Shown here piece after piece: positions 17,050 to 29,360 of a stretch of 64,000 nucleotides of DNA. The notes below the pieces were generated by a model. It had not been told where the DNA came from and did not search any database. It worked only from the letters and a program-made list of their open reading frames with translations. Origin of the DNA: Virgibacillus_O xinjiangensis (lineage in GTDB: Bacteria; Bacillota; Bacilli; Bacillales; Amphibacillaceae); NCBI RefSeq assembly GCF_042643145.1, contig NZ_JBHRSA010000049.1:74790-138789 (forward strand), read 5' to 3'. The translations under genes were made by a program, and so were the position numbers. How positions within the stretch are numbered: the first letter of the stretch is position 1; every line of letters starts with the position of its first letter.

Positions 17050-17898
17050 ATGAAAAAGATTGCTTTGCTCTTATCTGTTTTATTCATCCTGCTGTTAGCA
17101 GCCTGTGGTGGAGGAGAAACAGAAGACAACAATACATCTGATAGCGGGGAGAACCAAACAACGGAAATAACGGTTGGTGCTTCAAGTACGCCACATGCGG
17201 AGATTCTGGAACAGGCTAAGCCGCTGTTGGAAGAAGATGGCATTATCTTGAATATTGAGGAATACCAGGACTATGTGCTGCCGAATGATGATTTGGCGAA
17301 TGGAGAGTTGGATGCAAACTATTTCCAGCATACTCCATTCCTGCAACAAACCATTTCAGATACTGGATATGACTTGGAATCCATCGGTGGAGTACATGTG
17401 GAGCCTATGGGAGTCTACTCCCAAGGAATAGAAAGTGTGGATGCTATCGAGGAAGGAACGGAAGTCATCATGAGCAACTCCATACCTGACCATGGACGGA
17501 TCCTTTCCTTGTTTGAATCTGCCGGGCTTATTACACTGAAAGAAGATGTGGAAAAATCCGAGGCAACTTTAGAGGATATTGAAGAGAATCCTAAGAACCT
17601 GGAATTTTCACCAGATTATGCGGCTGAGTTCCTGCCTGAGTTGTATCATAATGAGGAAAATGCGCTGGTTGCCATTAATACCAACTATGCGATCGGAGCT
17701 GACTTGAATCCCCTGGAAGATGCCCTGTTCATTGAAGGGGAAGACTCAGAGTATGTCAATGTTGTTGCCGTCAAATCTGAAGATGCGGATAAGGAAGAAT
17801 TGAATCGGCTTGTTGAGGTCTTGCAATCAGAAGAGATTCAAGACTTCATCCTGGAAGAATATGAAGGTGCCATCGTTCCCGTAGGTGGAGATAATTAA
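17050..17898 (+). CDS. metQ: Methionine-binding lipoprotein MetQ
   Basis: Extracellular substrate-binding lipoprotein of the methionine ABC importer (NlpA family). The 282-residue precursor has a short signal peptide ending in the lipobox LLAAC, with lipidated Cys19, then an acidic linker and the binding domain starting about residue 38 (ITVGASSTPHAEIL). The ATG follows GGGGAG. It is the last gene of the S-box operon, 64 bp after metP. The strong acidic bias fits a salt-exposed surface protein. Confidence 0.93.
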   Translation: MKKIALLLSVLFILLLAACGGGETEDNNTSDSGENQTTEITVGASSTPHAEILEQAKPLLEEDGIILNIEEYQDYVLPNDDLANGELDANYFQHTPFLQQTISDTGYDLESIGGVHVEPMGVYSQGIESVDAIEEGTEVIMSNSIPDHGRILSLFESAGLITLKEDVEKSEATLEDIEENPKNLEFSPDYAAEFLPELYHNEENALVAINTNYAIGADLNPLEDALFIEGEDSEYVNVVAVKSEDADKEELNRLVEVLQSEEIQDFILEEYEGAIVPVGGDN

Positions 17899-18050
17899 TT
17901 TTTCTGCAAATTCAAAGGATTTATTAGCATTTTCCAGTAATTTGTTCAATGTGGCTGGATTCTAAATTGTGAGCAATGTGTGCAGGGTATATCAATCTTC
18001 AGAAGTTCATAGGGGTTTATAGCGGCTTTGTAGGGGGAATAGTCCTTGTG

Positions 18051-18069
18051 TTAACATAATAAATGTTAA
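18051..18069. repeat. Perfect 7-bp inverted repeat TTAACAT-N5-ATGTTAA
   Basis: TTAACAT-AATAA-ATGTTAA, an operator-like palindrome about 60 bp upstream of the small ORF at 18129. No matching regulator is recognised. Confidence 0.6.
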
Positions 18070-18128
18070 ATAAACCGAAAGGATGATTCCCTATTGACAG
18101 CGGAATAAGTTTGAACTACACCTCAGAA

Positions 18129-18275
18129 ATGGAAAAAGGTATGGAGCAATCTAACCGAGTTTGCTTTGCAGAGTATGAGAGGAAGTTGGACAAACGGCTG
18201 GAAGTGGAAAGAAGAAGAGAGAAAGAGTACGCGAGATCCAAGCGATTGACTGCTGAATTTGCTAATAACCTATAG
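18129..18275 (+). CDS. Small charged protein, 48 aa, unknown
   Basis: An open frame of 48 codons encoding a highly charged, probably helical protein rich in Arg, Lys and Glu (KRLEVERRREKEYARSKR in the middle), with one Cys and no hydrophobic segment. It is followed eight bases later by a strong terminator and preceded by a palindrome, which argues for a transcribed gene. Against it, no clear ribosome-binding site precedes ATG 18129, and the in-frame TTG 18111 has only GGAATAAG. I do not recognise the family. A small RNA ending at the same terminator is the alternative. Confidence 0.4.
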   Translation: MEKGMEQSNRVCFAEYERKLDKRLEVERRREKEYARSKRLTAEFANNL

Positions 18276-18282
18276 ATTTGCG

Positions 18283-18316
18283 AAAAGCCGGTACCCCGCA
18301 CGGGGGCCGGCTTTTT
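18283..18316 (+). terminator. Terminator after the small ORF
   Basis: AAAAGCCGG with CCGGCTTTTT and an inner CCCCG/CGGGG stem, ending in five T. Confidence 0.9.
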
Positions 18317-18476
18317 AACAGGGCTGGAAAACTGGCACACCATGAAACAAAGGTGTGGAACAATCTTATCTTAAAAAGTTGATAATACATTCGAAATGCT
18401 TTAAGATTGGAATGAGAATAGATTGAGAATGGATAGTATATTCATTTGAAATAACATTAGTTTTGGAGGTATCAAT

Positions 18477-19262
18477 ATGGCTGGATCAGTATTGGAAATC
18501 AAGAATCTTCATGTTTCTATTGAGGATAAAGAGATATTAAAAGGGGTAGACCTTACGATAAAAGGTGGGGAATTCCACGCCGTGATGGGGCCGAATGGTA
18601 CAGGAAAATCAACATTGGCTTCAGCAATCATGGGACATCCTAAATATGAAATTACGGAAGGATCCGTAACTCTAGACGGTGAAGATGTTTTGGAAATGGA
18701 AGTGGATGAACGTGCCCGTGCAGGACTTTTCCTGGGCATGCAATACCCAAGTGAAATCAGCGGAGTAACCACATCTGATTTTCTCCGTTCTTCCATAAAC
18801 GCACGCCGTGAAGAAGGCGATGAAATTCCATTGATGAAATTCATCAAAGAAATGGATGGCGCGCTAGATTATTTGGAAATTGACAAAAATATGGCACAAC
18901 GTTACCTCAATGAAGGTTTCTCAGGCGGGGAGAAAAAACGTAATGAAATCCTGCAATTGATGTTGCTGAAACCTGAGATCGCAATCCTTGATGAAATTGA
19001 TTCCGGACTTGATATCGATGCACTGAAAGTAGTTTCCAAAGGGATCAATAAAATGCGTGATGAAAACTTTGGTACCTTGATTATTACCCACTATCAGCGC
19101 CTGCTAAACTATATCACACCGGATTATGTGCATATCATGATGCAAGGCCGTGTCGTTAAATCTGGTGGACCAGAACTTGCCAAACGCTTGGAAGATGAAG
19201 GCTATGACTGGGTGAAAGATGAACTGGGCATTGAAGACGAAACAGTTGAGCAGAACGCGTAA
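18477..19262 (+). CDS. sufC: SufC, Fe-S cluster assembly ATPase
   Basis: ABC-type ATPase of the SufBCD scaffold that builds Fe-S clusters in the cytoplasm. The 261 residues carry Walker A GPNGTGKST (about residue 40), the SufC-type signature FSGGEKKR (about 148) and Walker B IAILDEIDSGLDID. A GGAGG site precedes the ATG. It heads sufC-sufD-sufS-sufU-sufB, the standard SUF order of Bacillus and the only Fe-S assembly operon in this window. Confidence 0.95.
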   Translation: MAGSVLEIKNLHVSIEDKEILKGVDLTIKGGEFHAVMGPNGTGKSTLASAIMGHPKYEITEGSVTLDGEDVLEMEVDERARAGLFLGMQYPSEISGVTTSDFLRSSINARREEGDEIPLMKFIKEMDGALDYLEIDKNMAQRYLNEGFSGGEKKRNEILQLMLLKPEIAILDEIDSGLDIDALKVVSKGINKMRDENFGTLIITHYQRLLNYITPDYVHIMMQGRVVKSGGPELAKRLEDEGYDWVKDELGIEDETVEQNA

Positions 19263-19280
19263 TTGTTAGGAGGGGTAACT

Positions 19281-22235
<2,955 letters not shown>

Positions 22236-22276
22236 AGGCAACGTAAGCTTTTAGACACCTAAAGGAGGTTTTTTGA

Positions 22277-23674
22277 ATGGCAAAAGAAATGCCGGAAATT
22301 GATGAGTATAAATATGGGTTTTCTGACAAAGACGTTTCCGTTTTCCGAACAGAACGCGGTTTGACACAAACAGTAGTTGAAGAGATATCCAGGTTGAAAG
22401 AAGAACCTGAATGGATGTTGGAATATCGCCTTAAAGCTTTGGAGCATTTCTACGAGCGCCCAATGCCTCAATGGGGCGGGGATTTGACAGGCTTGGATTT
22501 TGACGAAATCGTCTATTATGTCAAACCATCCGAAAGGCAAGGGAAGTCTTGGGACGAAGTGCCTGACGAAATCAAGCAGACTTTCGACAAACTTGGGATT
22601 CCGGAAGCAGAGCAGAAGTATCTGGCTGGGGTATCCGCGCAATATGAATCTGAAGTAGTCTACCACAGCCTGAAGGAAGACCTGGAAGATCTGGGTATTG
22701 TGTTTAAAGATACAGACACAGCATTAAAAGAAAATGAAGATCTCTTCCGTGAGCACTTCGGAAAAGTCATTCCATATTCAGACAATAAGTTCGCAGCCCT
22801 TAATTCTGCGGTATGGTCTGGTGGGTCGTTCATCTATGTGCCGAAAGGGGTAGAGACCTCAACACCATTACAGGCTTATTTCCGGATTAATTCCGAAAAT
22901 ATGGGGCAATTTGAGCGTACCCTGATCGTTGTGGATGAAGGAGCTTCTGTGCATTATGTAGAGGGTTGTACTGCACCAGTCTATACGACCAATTCCCTGC
23001 ATAGTGCTGTAGTTGAAATTATTGTGAAGAAAGACGCATATTGCCGTTATACAACTATCCAGAACTGGGCCAACAATGTCTATAACCTTGTGACTAAACG
23101 TGCAGTCTGTGATGCTAATGCAACCATGGAGTGGATTGATGGGAATATTGGTTCCAAGTTGACCATGAAATACCCTGCTGTACTGCTTAGGGGAGAAGGT
23201 GCAAGGGGTCATACTCTTTCCATTGCGCTAGCAGGAAAAGGACAATTACAAGATGCAGGTGCGAAAATGCATCACCTGGCGCCAAACACGCATTCTTCCA
23301 TTGTCTCCAAGTCCATCTCTAAACAAGGCGGGAAAGTTTCTTATCGTGGTTTGGTTCATTTTGGACGTAAAGCATCCGGTTCTCGTTCGAATATCGAATG
23401 TGATACCTTGATTATGGATAATGAATCGACTTCCGATACGATTCCGTATAATGAAATCTATAACGACAATATTTCGCTGGAGCATGAGGCGAAGGTGTCG
23501 AAGGTTTCGGAAGAACAGCTATTCTATCTGATGAGCAGAGGCTTAAGTGAGGAAGAAGCAACCGAAATGATCGTGATGGGATTCATTGAGCCGTTCACAA
23601 AGGAACTGCCAATGGAATATGCCGTAGAAATGAACCGCCTGATCAAATTCGAAATGGAAGGTTCAATTGGATAA
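22277..23674 (+). CDS. sufB: SufB, Fe-S cluster scaffold subunit
   Basis: Main scaffold protein of the SUF system on which nascent Fe-S clusters are assembled. The 465 residues match the family length. Visible landmarks are [14 protein letters not shown] near the N-terminus, [10 protein letters not shown] with a conserved Cys, and [22 protein letters not shown] near the C-terminus. It follows sufU by 41 bp with an AAAGGAGGT site and ends the operon before a strong terminator. Confidence 0.95.
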   Translation: MAKEMPEIDEYKYGFSDKDVSVFRTERGLTQTVVEEISRLKEEPEWMLEYRLKALEHFYERPMPQWGGDLTGLDFDEIVYYVKPSERQGKSWDEVPDEIKQTFDKLGIPEAEQKYLAGVSAQYESEVVYHSLKEDLEDLGIVFKDTDTALKENEDLFREHFGKVIPYSDNKFAALNSAVWSGGSFIYVPKGVETSTPLQAYFRINSENMGQFERTLIVVDEGASVHYVEGCTAPVYTTNSLHSAVVEIIVKKDAYCRYTTIQNWANNVYNLVTKRAVCDANATMEWIDGNIGSKLTMKYPAVLLRGEGARGHTLSIALAGKGQLQDAGAKMHHLAPNTHSSIVSKSISKQGGKVSYRGLVHFGRKASGSRSNIECDTLIMDNESTSDTIPYNEIYNDNISLEHEAKVSKVSEEQLFYLMSRGLSEEEATEMIVMGFIEPFTKELPMEYAVEMNRLIKFEMEGSIG

Positions 23675-23685
23675 ACAACTGCAGA

Positions 23686-23717
23686 AAAGTCCGCTTAGGC
23701 GGGCTTTTTCTTTTTAT
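23686..23717 (+). terminator. Terminator after sufB
   Basis: AAAGTCCGC-TTAG-GCGGGCTTT stem with a tetraloop, followed by a T-rich tail. Confidence 0.85.
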
Positions 23718-23789
23718 CCGTGATTATGGGAATTATAGTAAAATAATGCTAAGATAAGTAGAGACTACATAGAATTGAAGTGGTAGACC

Positions 23790-24605
23790 TTGGTTTTTGT
23801 AATATGCTTGATCATTGGATTAATGACATCTTTTGTAGGAAGTTTGGCTGGTCTTGGCGGGGGTATTATATTTGTGCCCAGCCTATTGATTCTCAGTGGA
23901 TATATGGAAGCGTTCAGTTGGGCGACACCACAGGTTATTGTCGGCATGTCGTTGGTTGCTATGGTGTTCACGGCTCTGTCCTCTGCACTTTCCTATTACA
24001 AAAAAGGAAGAGTTGATGTTAGGACGGGTTTGCTGCTCTTGTCGGGCAGTATCCCTGGCGGAATCCTTGGAGCTTGGTTGAACCAATTTATTGAGACGGA
24101 CCAGTTCCTATTATTTTTCGGGATCTTGATGATTATCATTTCCCTTCTTTTCCTATTCCGGAGAGCAACACTCAGCAGAACATCCAACAAAGGGCGGGGA
24201 GTCCGTACATTTTGGCTGGATGGGAGGACATACCAGTATAAAGTTACATTCTGGCCAGCCTTTTTACTATCTCTGTTTGTAGGTACCGTCTCCGGTTTGT
24301 TCGGGATTGGAGGGGGATCCATCATGGTTCCTGCGATGATTCTTATCTTTGGGCTTCCGGCACATCTGGCTACTGCTACATCGATGTTCATGATTCTTTT
24401 TCAAAGTATGATCGGTGCTGGTACTCATATTGCTCTCGGGCATATTATGTGGCAGTATGCAGTCTTTTTTATACCGGGAGCCTGGATTGGTGGAAGGTTG
24501 GGTGCATCTTTGAATCAGAGATTACATGGAAGGACACTGGAATGGATTCTTCGTTTATTGTTGATTGTCATCGGTATACGTATGATCCTTCAAGGTGTCT
24601 CGTAA
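23790..24605 (+). CDS. yunE: TSUP-family (TauE/SafE) membrane permease YunE
   Basis: Integral membrane protein of the TSUP family, whose members export or import sulfite, sulfoacetate or other organosulfur anions. The 271 residues form about eight hydrophobic helices in two repeated halves. Each half begins with the glycine-rich motif (GSLAGLGGGIIFVP near residue 16, SGLFGIGGGSIMVP near 170). The TTG start has only a weak AAGTGG site, so the start is provisional. It is followed at 12 bp by yunD. The substrate is unknown. Confidence 0.82.
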   Translation: MVFVICLIIGLMTSFVGSLAGLGGGIIFVPSLLILSGYMEAFSWATPQVIVGMSLVAMVFTALSSALSYYKKGRVDVRTGLLLLSGSIPGGILGAWLNQFIETDQFLLFFGILMIIISLLFLFRRATLSRTSNKGRGVRTFWLDGRTYQYKVTFWPAFLLSLFVGTVSGLFGIGGGSIMVPAMILIFGLPAHLATATSMFMILFQSMIGAGTHIALGHIMWQYAVFFIPGAWIGGRLGASLNQRLHGRTLEWILRLLLIVIGIRMILQGVS

Positions 24606-24617
24606 GGAGTATGCCAT

Positions 24618-26015
24618 ATGCGGGAAAAATTATATTTCTATTATACAAATGATCTACATAGTAATTTTGATCAATGGGCCAAAGCAGCAGGATATCTTAA
24701 AGAAGCTAAAGAAAAAAGGCTGGAAGCAGGAGAATCTTGTTGGTTGGTCGATATAGGTGACCATGTGGACAGGGTTCACCCCATTGCAGAAGCCTTTATG
24801 GGGCAGGCGAATGTAGGCCTCCTGAATGATGCGGGATATGACTTGGCGACCATCGGTAATAATGAAGGGATTACATTGGCACATGATGACTTATTCCATT
24901 TATATGACCACGCAGAATTCGAAGTGGTGTGTGCGAATCTGCACAGTTTGGATCATCGTGTTCCAGATTGGCTCAAGCCAATTACTACACTAACCTCCTT
25001 CAACGGTGTCAACATAGGTATGATTGGCCTGACAGCTCCATTCAATGCTTTCTACGAATTGTTGGGCTGGCATATTTCTTCACAGTATACGGCATTGGAA
25101 GAGTACATCAAGGAGATGAAGGAATCTGCCGATATCATCATTCTTCTCTCCCATCTCGGTTTGAATGAAGATCAGGAGATCGCAAGACGTCATCCGGAAA
25201 TTGATGTTATTATTGGCGGACACACTCATCATCTGCTCCGCTATGGTGAACATGTGAACAACACATTGATCACTGCAGCTGGCAAGCACTGTGCCTATGC
25301 TGGAGAGGTCATCTTAACATGGGACCATCAGGAGAAAAAACTTGTAGAAAAGGAAGCCTATACGACGGACATAACAAAGGTAGCCAAGGATCTGCAGACA
25401 GAGCAAAAGCTGCTGGAACTTCATGATCACGCGGAGAAGATAATGGGGGAAAACGTAGTGAACATTCAGCACCCGATAGAAATCAGCTGGTTTGGCCATA
25501 CTCCATTGATGCAGCAGTTGACTGAAACTGTAAAGGATTGGACACAGGCAGATGTTGCCATGTTGAATGCTGGCCTGCTTTTGGATCACTTTCCGTCTGG
25601 AAATATAACCTATCATGATATACATCGTATTTGTCCGCATCCAATCAATCCGGTGGTAGTGGAACTTAAGGGTGATGAATTACTGGAAGTCATCCGTGCC
25701 TCACTGACGAAGGATTTTATGGAATTGAAACTGAAAGGATTCGGCTTTCGGGGAGAAGTCCTGGGGAGAATGATTTTCTCAGGACTCAAGGTTGAAACCG
25801 GCTTCCGTCCGGATGGTGACGAATATGTCAAAAGAGTGATGAAGAACGGCGAAGTGTTGGATATGGATAGGACATACAAGGTGGCGACAGCTGACACCTT
25901 CACATTTGGCAGGCTCCTCCCTGAGGTTGCCAAATCGGAAAGAAAAGATTATTTTCTGCCGGAATTTCTCAGGGATCTATTGGCAGTTACTCTTCGGAAG
26001 GAGTATGGTTCTTAG
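24618..26015 (+). CDS. yunD: YunD, metallophosphatase / 5'-nucleotidase-like
   Basis: Two-domain phosphoesterase of 465 residues. The N-terminal calcineurin-like domain has all the metal-site blocks: NDLHSN (10), DIGDHVD (about 46), GNNEG (about 82), LSHLGLNED and GGHTHH. The C-terminal half (about 290-460) resembles a 5'-nucleotidase substrate domain. No signal peptide is present, so it should act in the cytoplasm, unlike UshA. AAGGAG precedes the ATG. In B. subtilis it lies beside yunE and yunC as here. Confidence 0.85.
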   Translation: MREKLYFYYTNDLHSNFDQWAKAAGYLKEAKEKRLEAGESCWLVDIGDHVDRVHPIAEAFMGQANVGLLNDAGYDLATIGNNEGITLAHDDLFHLYDHAEFEVVCANLHSLDHRVPDWLKPITTLTSFNGVNIGMIGLTAPFNAFYELLGWHISSQYTALEEYIKEMKESADIIILLSHLGLNEDQEIARRHPEIDVIIGGHTHHLLRYGEHVNNTLITAAGKHCAYAGEVILTWDHQEKKLVEKEAYTTDITKVAKDLQTEQKLLELHDHAEKIMGENVVNIQHPIEISWFGHTPLMQQLTETVKDWTQADVAMLNAGLLLDHFPSGNITYHDIHRICPHPINPVVVELKGDELLEVIRASLTKDFMELKLKGFGFRGEVLGRMIFSGLKVETGFRPDGDEYVKRVMKNGEVLDMDRTYKVATADTFTFGRLLPEVAKSERKDYFLPEFLRDLLAVTLRKEYGS

Positions 26016-26079
26016 GCGTGACACTTTGATGTCTCCATGCATACACATATAGTGTCATCAAGAAGGAGGCATTTCAGAT

Positions 26080-26388
26080 ATGATCACAGTGAATCCATTA
26101 GAGGTTGACGGGATGATTTTCACAGCTATTCGAGTTGAATTGCCTAAAACCAATCTGCTCATGATTTCCAATGACATCGGTTATATTATGTGTGCAGCAT
26201 TGGACGTGGATATCTTCAATGAAAATGAAAAGTTGAGAAAAAGAAACGTCATTGCCGGAAGGGCAGTCGGAGTAAGAACCATTGAAGAATTGCTTCATGC
26301 GCCCCTGGAAAAAATCACAGATGCTTCCAAAGAATATGGCTGGGAGCCTGGTATGACTGGAAAAGAAGCCTTGTTGAAAATCTCTTGA
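26080..26388 (+). CDS. yunC: YunC, DUF1805 protein
   Basis: Conserved 102-residue protein of the DUF1805/YunC family. The middle shows ISNDIGYIMCAALDVD and the C-terminal helix matches the family pattern GRAVGVRTIEELL. Function is unknown. It has an AGAAGGAGG site and its own terminator. It is found next to yunD in B. subtilis as I remember it. Confidence 0.82.
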   Translation: MITVNPLEVDGMIFTAIRVELPKTNLLMISNDIGYIMCAALDVDIFNENEKLRKRNVIAGRAVGVRTIEELLHAPLEKITDASKEYGWEPGMTGKEALLKIS

Positions 26389-26418
26389 ATGTCTTCCACT
26401 CTGGAAGACATTTTTTTT
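26389..26418 (+). terminator. Terminator after yunC
   Basis: Perfect 10-bp stem ATGTCTTCCA / TGGAAGACAT, 3-base loop, eight T. Confidence 0.92.
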
Positions 26419-26510
26419 ATATAAACTGGCTTCCATACTGCCTTCCAAATTGATAATTAGAAGTCTACCCCTCTATATACAAGCATAACGTATAGTAAGG
26501 AGGGTTGACA

Positions 26511-27287
26511 TTGAGAAGGAGAATGGGCTTCAAAAAGAGTTTTTCACCGCCTCCAAGGAAAAATTTGTTCCTAATAACTACGGTATTTTTCGCTGCTTTT
26601 GTCTTTCTCAGTATTTGGCTGATCGATGAAGGGATTGAACCGACATTAATGGAGATTGCGGAAATAAAAACAGATGAATTCGCAACCCGCGCAATCAACT
26701 CGGCTGTAAGATTTGCGGAAAGCTACAACTATGATGAAGTATTGCAGGCCACCTACGATGAGGAAGGGAACGTAGCAACCTATAGATGGAATTCGGCGGT
26801 AGTCAGTGAAATCAACCGTGTTGCCACCGACAGGGTGGAAGAGTTCTTTATGCATGTAAACAGGGGCGACCCGATTACATATGATTATTCTCTGCACGAT
26901 CCTTATGATTACAGTGAAGGAGCGGAGGACAGAGCAGAGCATGACCCGACACTTGTGGAGATCCCTCTGGGCCAGGTGACGGGCAATACAGTGCTAGCTA
27001 ATCTGGGGCCCACCGTACCGGTCAACATGGAATTGGTAGGAAGTGTACGCACCAATATAGTACGGGAAGAAGAAGAGTTTGGTATCAATGGGGTGTGGGT
27101 TTCCCTTTATGTGAATGTGGAAGCAGATGTACAGATCGTCATCCCATTCACTACAGAAGTGAAGACAGTCCAGACGGAAATATATATTGATAGTGGAGCG
27201 ATTATGGGGGACGTTCCGGATTTTTATGGCGGGAATGGTTCCGGCCCCTCCATAGCCGTTCCAAAAAAGGACTTGCAGGATGAGTGA
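26511..27287 (+). CDS. yunB: Sporulation protein YunB
   Basis: Mother-cell sporulation membrane protein of 258 residues, needed for normal spore formation in B. subtilis through an unclear step. A basic N-terminus is followed by one transmembrane segment (about residues 15-38, FLITTVFFAAFVFLSIW) and an external domain with a pore-forming-complex-like GSVRTNIV / FGINGVWVSLYV pattern. TTG 26511 is 7 bp from the strong AAGGAGG at 26497-26503; TTG 26505 is too close and ATG 26523 less well placed. Its presence marks the organism as a spore former. Confidence 0.82.
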   Translation: MRRRMGFKKSFSPPPRKNLFLITTVFFAAFVFLSIWLIDEGIEPTLMEIAEIKTDEFATRAINSAVRFAESYNYDEVLQATYDEEGNVATYRWNSAVVSEINRVATDRVEEFFMHVNRGDPITYDYSLHDPYDYSEGAEDRAEHDPTLVEIPLGQVTGNTVLANLGPTVPVNMELVGSVRTNIVREEEEFGINGVWVSLYVNVEADVQIVIPFTTEVKTVQTEIYIDSGAIMGDVPDFYGGNGSGPSIAVPKKDLQDE

Positions 27288-27301
27288 AAATCTAGTATAT
27301 T
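27273..27301 (+). promoter_or_regulatory. Candidate promoter of the lysine-riboswitch unit
   Basis: TTGCAG (27273-27278), 17-bp spacer, TATATT (27296-27301), overlapping the 3' end of yunB. Confidence 0.5.
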
Positions 27302-27333
27302 ATTATCGTTAATTGAATAATTTAACCTTATCA

Positions 27334-27570
27334 GATCGGTGAGGTAGAGGTGCAGAGAACATTAGTAGACAGCTGGAGGATGACAACGAAGATGGCTGTT
27401 GGAAGGGTTGTTTGCCGAAGCATAGTAAGGGTCATCCTTATTATTGCTGGTATATCTTTGAAGAAGGGATGTACTGTCATGCTTAATTGTGCATGGAGAA
27501 CTACTGATCGAAATGGAGGATAACGTATATTGTGGTGCAATGATAGGTTATTTTCTATCATTGTTTTTTT
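27334..27570 (+). promoter_or_regulatory. Lysine riboswitch (L-box) with terminator
   Basis: The aptamer is about 27334-27512. Conserved L-box blocks occur in order: GGTGAGGTAGAGGTGC (about 27339), TTAGTAGACAGC, GGGTTGTTTGCCGAAG (ends 27420), TTGCTGG (about 27445) and GATGTACTGTCAT (ends 27480). CTAC near 27501 closes P1. The terminator CAATGATAG (27538-27546) / CTATCATTG (27555-27563) with seven T follows. Lysine binding would stop transcription before the NhaC-type gene. Boundaries are approximate. Confidence 0.93.
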
Positions 27571-27676
27571 GTGCCTTTTTTCCTAAGGGCAGCAAGTCAC
27601 AGGATGTCTTCGATCTCTTCCGTTTTCTTTTAGTTATCTTTCAGGCACAGGAAAATACATTTTTGGAGGTAACAAG

Positions 27677-29218
27677 ATGGAAGGAACAATCTTTTCAATT
27701 ATTCCGGCAGTGATCATGCTGGTTTTAGTATTGCTTACAAGGAAGGTGCTCATCTCCCTCGGAGTGGGTATTGTTGCAGGAGCTCTGATGATTCATGAGT
27801 TTTCCATTCTGAGTGCAATAGAAGAAATATGGTATGTGTTCTATACGATTTTTATAGTGGACGGAGCAATTAATACAGGCAATATTCTGTTGATCACATT
27901 CCTGCTGTTTCTGGGGATGATGACCGCACTTCTACAAGCTTCCGGTGGTAGCCGCGCATTCGGGGATTGGATGATGGCCCGGATCAAGACTAGGAAAGGT
28001 GCCCAGCTGATGACTCCAGTACTGGGACTTATTATATTTATTGATGATTATTTCAATGCATTGGCTGTGGGCCAAATCGCACGGCCAATTACGGATAGAC
28101 ACCGAGTGTCACGAGCCAAGCTGGCATATTTCATTGATTCTACATCAGCGCCAATTACCGTCATATCACCGATTTCCAGTTGGGGTGCCTATATCATAGG
28201 TATATTGGGTGGACTATTTGCTGCCAATGAGGTAACGGACTATCAGCCTCTTTCTGCTTTTCTACAGATGGTGCCACTCAACCTATATGCAGTGGCAGCT
28301 CTCCTTCTAGTATTTTTAACCGCCTATTTCCAGTTGAATCTTGGAGCAATGCATAAGCATGAACGACGGGCTGTAGAGGAAGGACAACTGTTGAACCCGG
28401 ACCAGGATAACGTACCAGGCGACTTGGGTGATACCTTTGAACCACACCAAGCCGGCAAGGTCTATCATTTGCTTGCACCGATTATTGTATTGATTGTTGT
28501 AACGGTTACCGCTATGGTTGTGACCGGAGCACAGGCATCTGAGCGAGAAGTTGATATCCTTGCTGTGTTTGCCAATACGGATGTCAATCTTTCCCTGTTC
28601 CTTGGTGGTACAGCAGCTGTTATGACTGGTCTTATTCTGCATTTCATGCAGGAAGCACCGCGGGCTAATACGGGGAGAATCCTATCAGAAGGTATCAAAA
28701 CCATGCTGCCTGCCATCTATATCCTGGTTCTCGCCTGGATGATAGGATCGATTATAGGTACGCTCGAGACCGGAGAATACCTTGCACAGGTCGTCAGTGA
28801 TGCGAATGTGAGTGGGTCAATGCTTCCGTTTATCTTCTTTTTGATAGCCGGATTGATGGCTGTGGGCACAGGTACTTCCTGGGGGACATTCGGGATTATG
28901 CTGCCGATTGCAGCTGAGGTAGCTGTAACCACGGATATTCATATGCTGCTCCCAGCATTGGCCGCCGTCCTGGCGGGAGCCGTATTCGGGGACCATTGCA
29001 CACCTATTTCAGACACAACCATCCTCTCGTCCACCGGTGCAGGGTCCAATCATATCGATCATGTCATTACCCAGCTTCCATACGCCGGAATTGCCGCTGG
29101 TGCAGCGGGCGCGGGTTATCTATTGCTGGGATTGACAAGCCAAGCATGGCTTTCCCTACTGTTGACAGCAGGGCTGGTTATCTTGATTGCATCCTTAATC
29201 TACATGCGTAAAAAATAA
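27677..29218 (+). CDS. NhaC-type transporter under lysine control (LysW-like lysine transporter)
   Basis: Membrane transporter of the NhaC Na+/H+ antiporter family, 513 residues with about 11-12 hydrophobic segments. Motifs include FIDDYFNALAVG (about residue 128), TSAPITVISPISSWG (about 160) and GAVFGDHCTPISDTT (about 435), which line the ion path in this family. The L-box directly upstream means expression rises when lysine is scarce. NhaC-type genes behind L-boxes were proposed from comparative genomics to be lysine transporters (LysW), so lysine uptake is more likely than plain Na+ export. GGAGG precedes the ATG. A terminator follows. Confidence 0.82.
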   Translation: MEGTIFSIIPAVIMLVLVLLTRKVLISLGVGIVAGALMIHEFSILSAIEEIWYVFYTIFIVDGAINTGNILLITFLLFLGMMTALLQASGGSRAFGDWMMARIKTRKGAQLMTPVLGLIIFIDDYFNALAVGQIARPITDRHRVSRAKLAYFIDSTSAPITVISPISSWGAYIIGILGGLFAANEVTDYQPLSAFLQMVPLNLYAVAALLLVFLTAYFQLNLGAMHKHERRAVEEGQLLNPDQDNVPGDLGDTFEPHQAGKVYHLLAPIIVLIVVTVTAMVVTGAQASEREVDILAVFANTDVNLSLFLGGTAAVMTGLILHFMQEAPRANTGRILSEGIKTMLPAIYILVLAWMIGSIIGTLETGEYLAQVVSDANVSGSMLPFIFFLIAGLMAVGTGTSWGTFGIMLPIAAEVAVTTDIHMLLPALAAVLAGAVFGDHCTPISDTTILSSTGAGSNHIDHVITQLPYAGIAAGAAGAGYLLLGLTSQAWLSLLLTAGLVILIASLIYMRKK

Positions 29219-29222
29219 AATG

Positions 29223-29264
29223 ACACGTTCCTTCTTTAAGCAAATGGAAGGAACGTGTTTTTCT
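29223..29264 (+). terminator. Terminator after NhaC-type transporter
   Basis: ACACGTTCCTTC with GGAAGGAACGTGT, 11-base loop, then TTTTTC. Confidence 0.92.
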
Positions 29265-29296
29265 TTCTCAAAAATTGGGAAAATTTAATTATTATT

Positions 29297-29325
29297 TTGA
29301 CATAGGATAAAAGTACCGTTATAAT
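29297..29325 (+). promoter_or_regulatory. Consensus sigma-A promoter of NSS/MetS pair
   Basis: Exact consensus TTGACA (29297-29302), 17-bp spacer, TATAAT (29320-29325). This is the strongest promoter seen in the window. Confidence 0.9.
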
Positions 29326-29360
29326 ACTATTAAAATCTAAAAGATAAAAATATTTAAACA

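Larger units (their letters stand above)
17899..18476. other. Region between metQ and sufC
   Basis: 578 bases that hold a perfect inverted repeat (18051-18069), a probable 48-codon ORF (18129-18275) and a terminator (18283-18316). After that comes an AT-rich stretch that must include the suf promoter. In it I see TTGATAATACATT (near 18379) and repeated TTGAGAAT/TGAGAAT elements, plus TATATT at 18437-18442, but no promoter that I would call with confidence. Confidence 0.5.

Noticed and set aside
18377..18392. Fur box before sufC
   Set aside because: Only one half (TGATAAT) fits the 7-1-7 repeat; the other half does not match.
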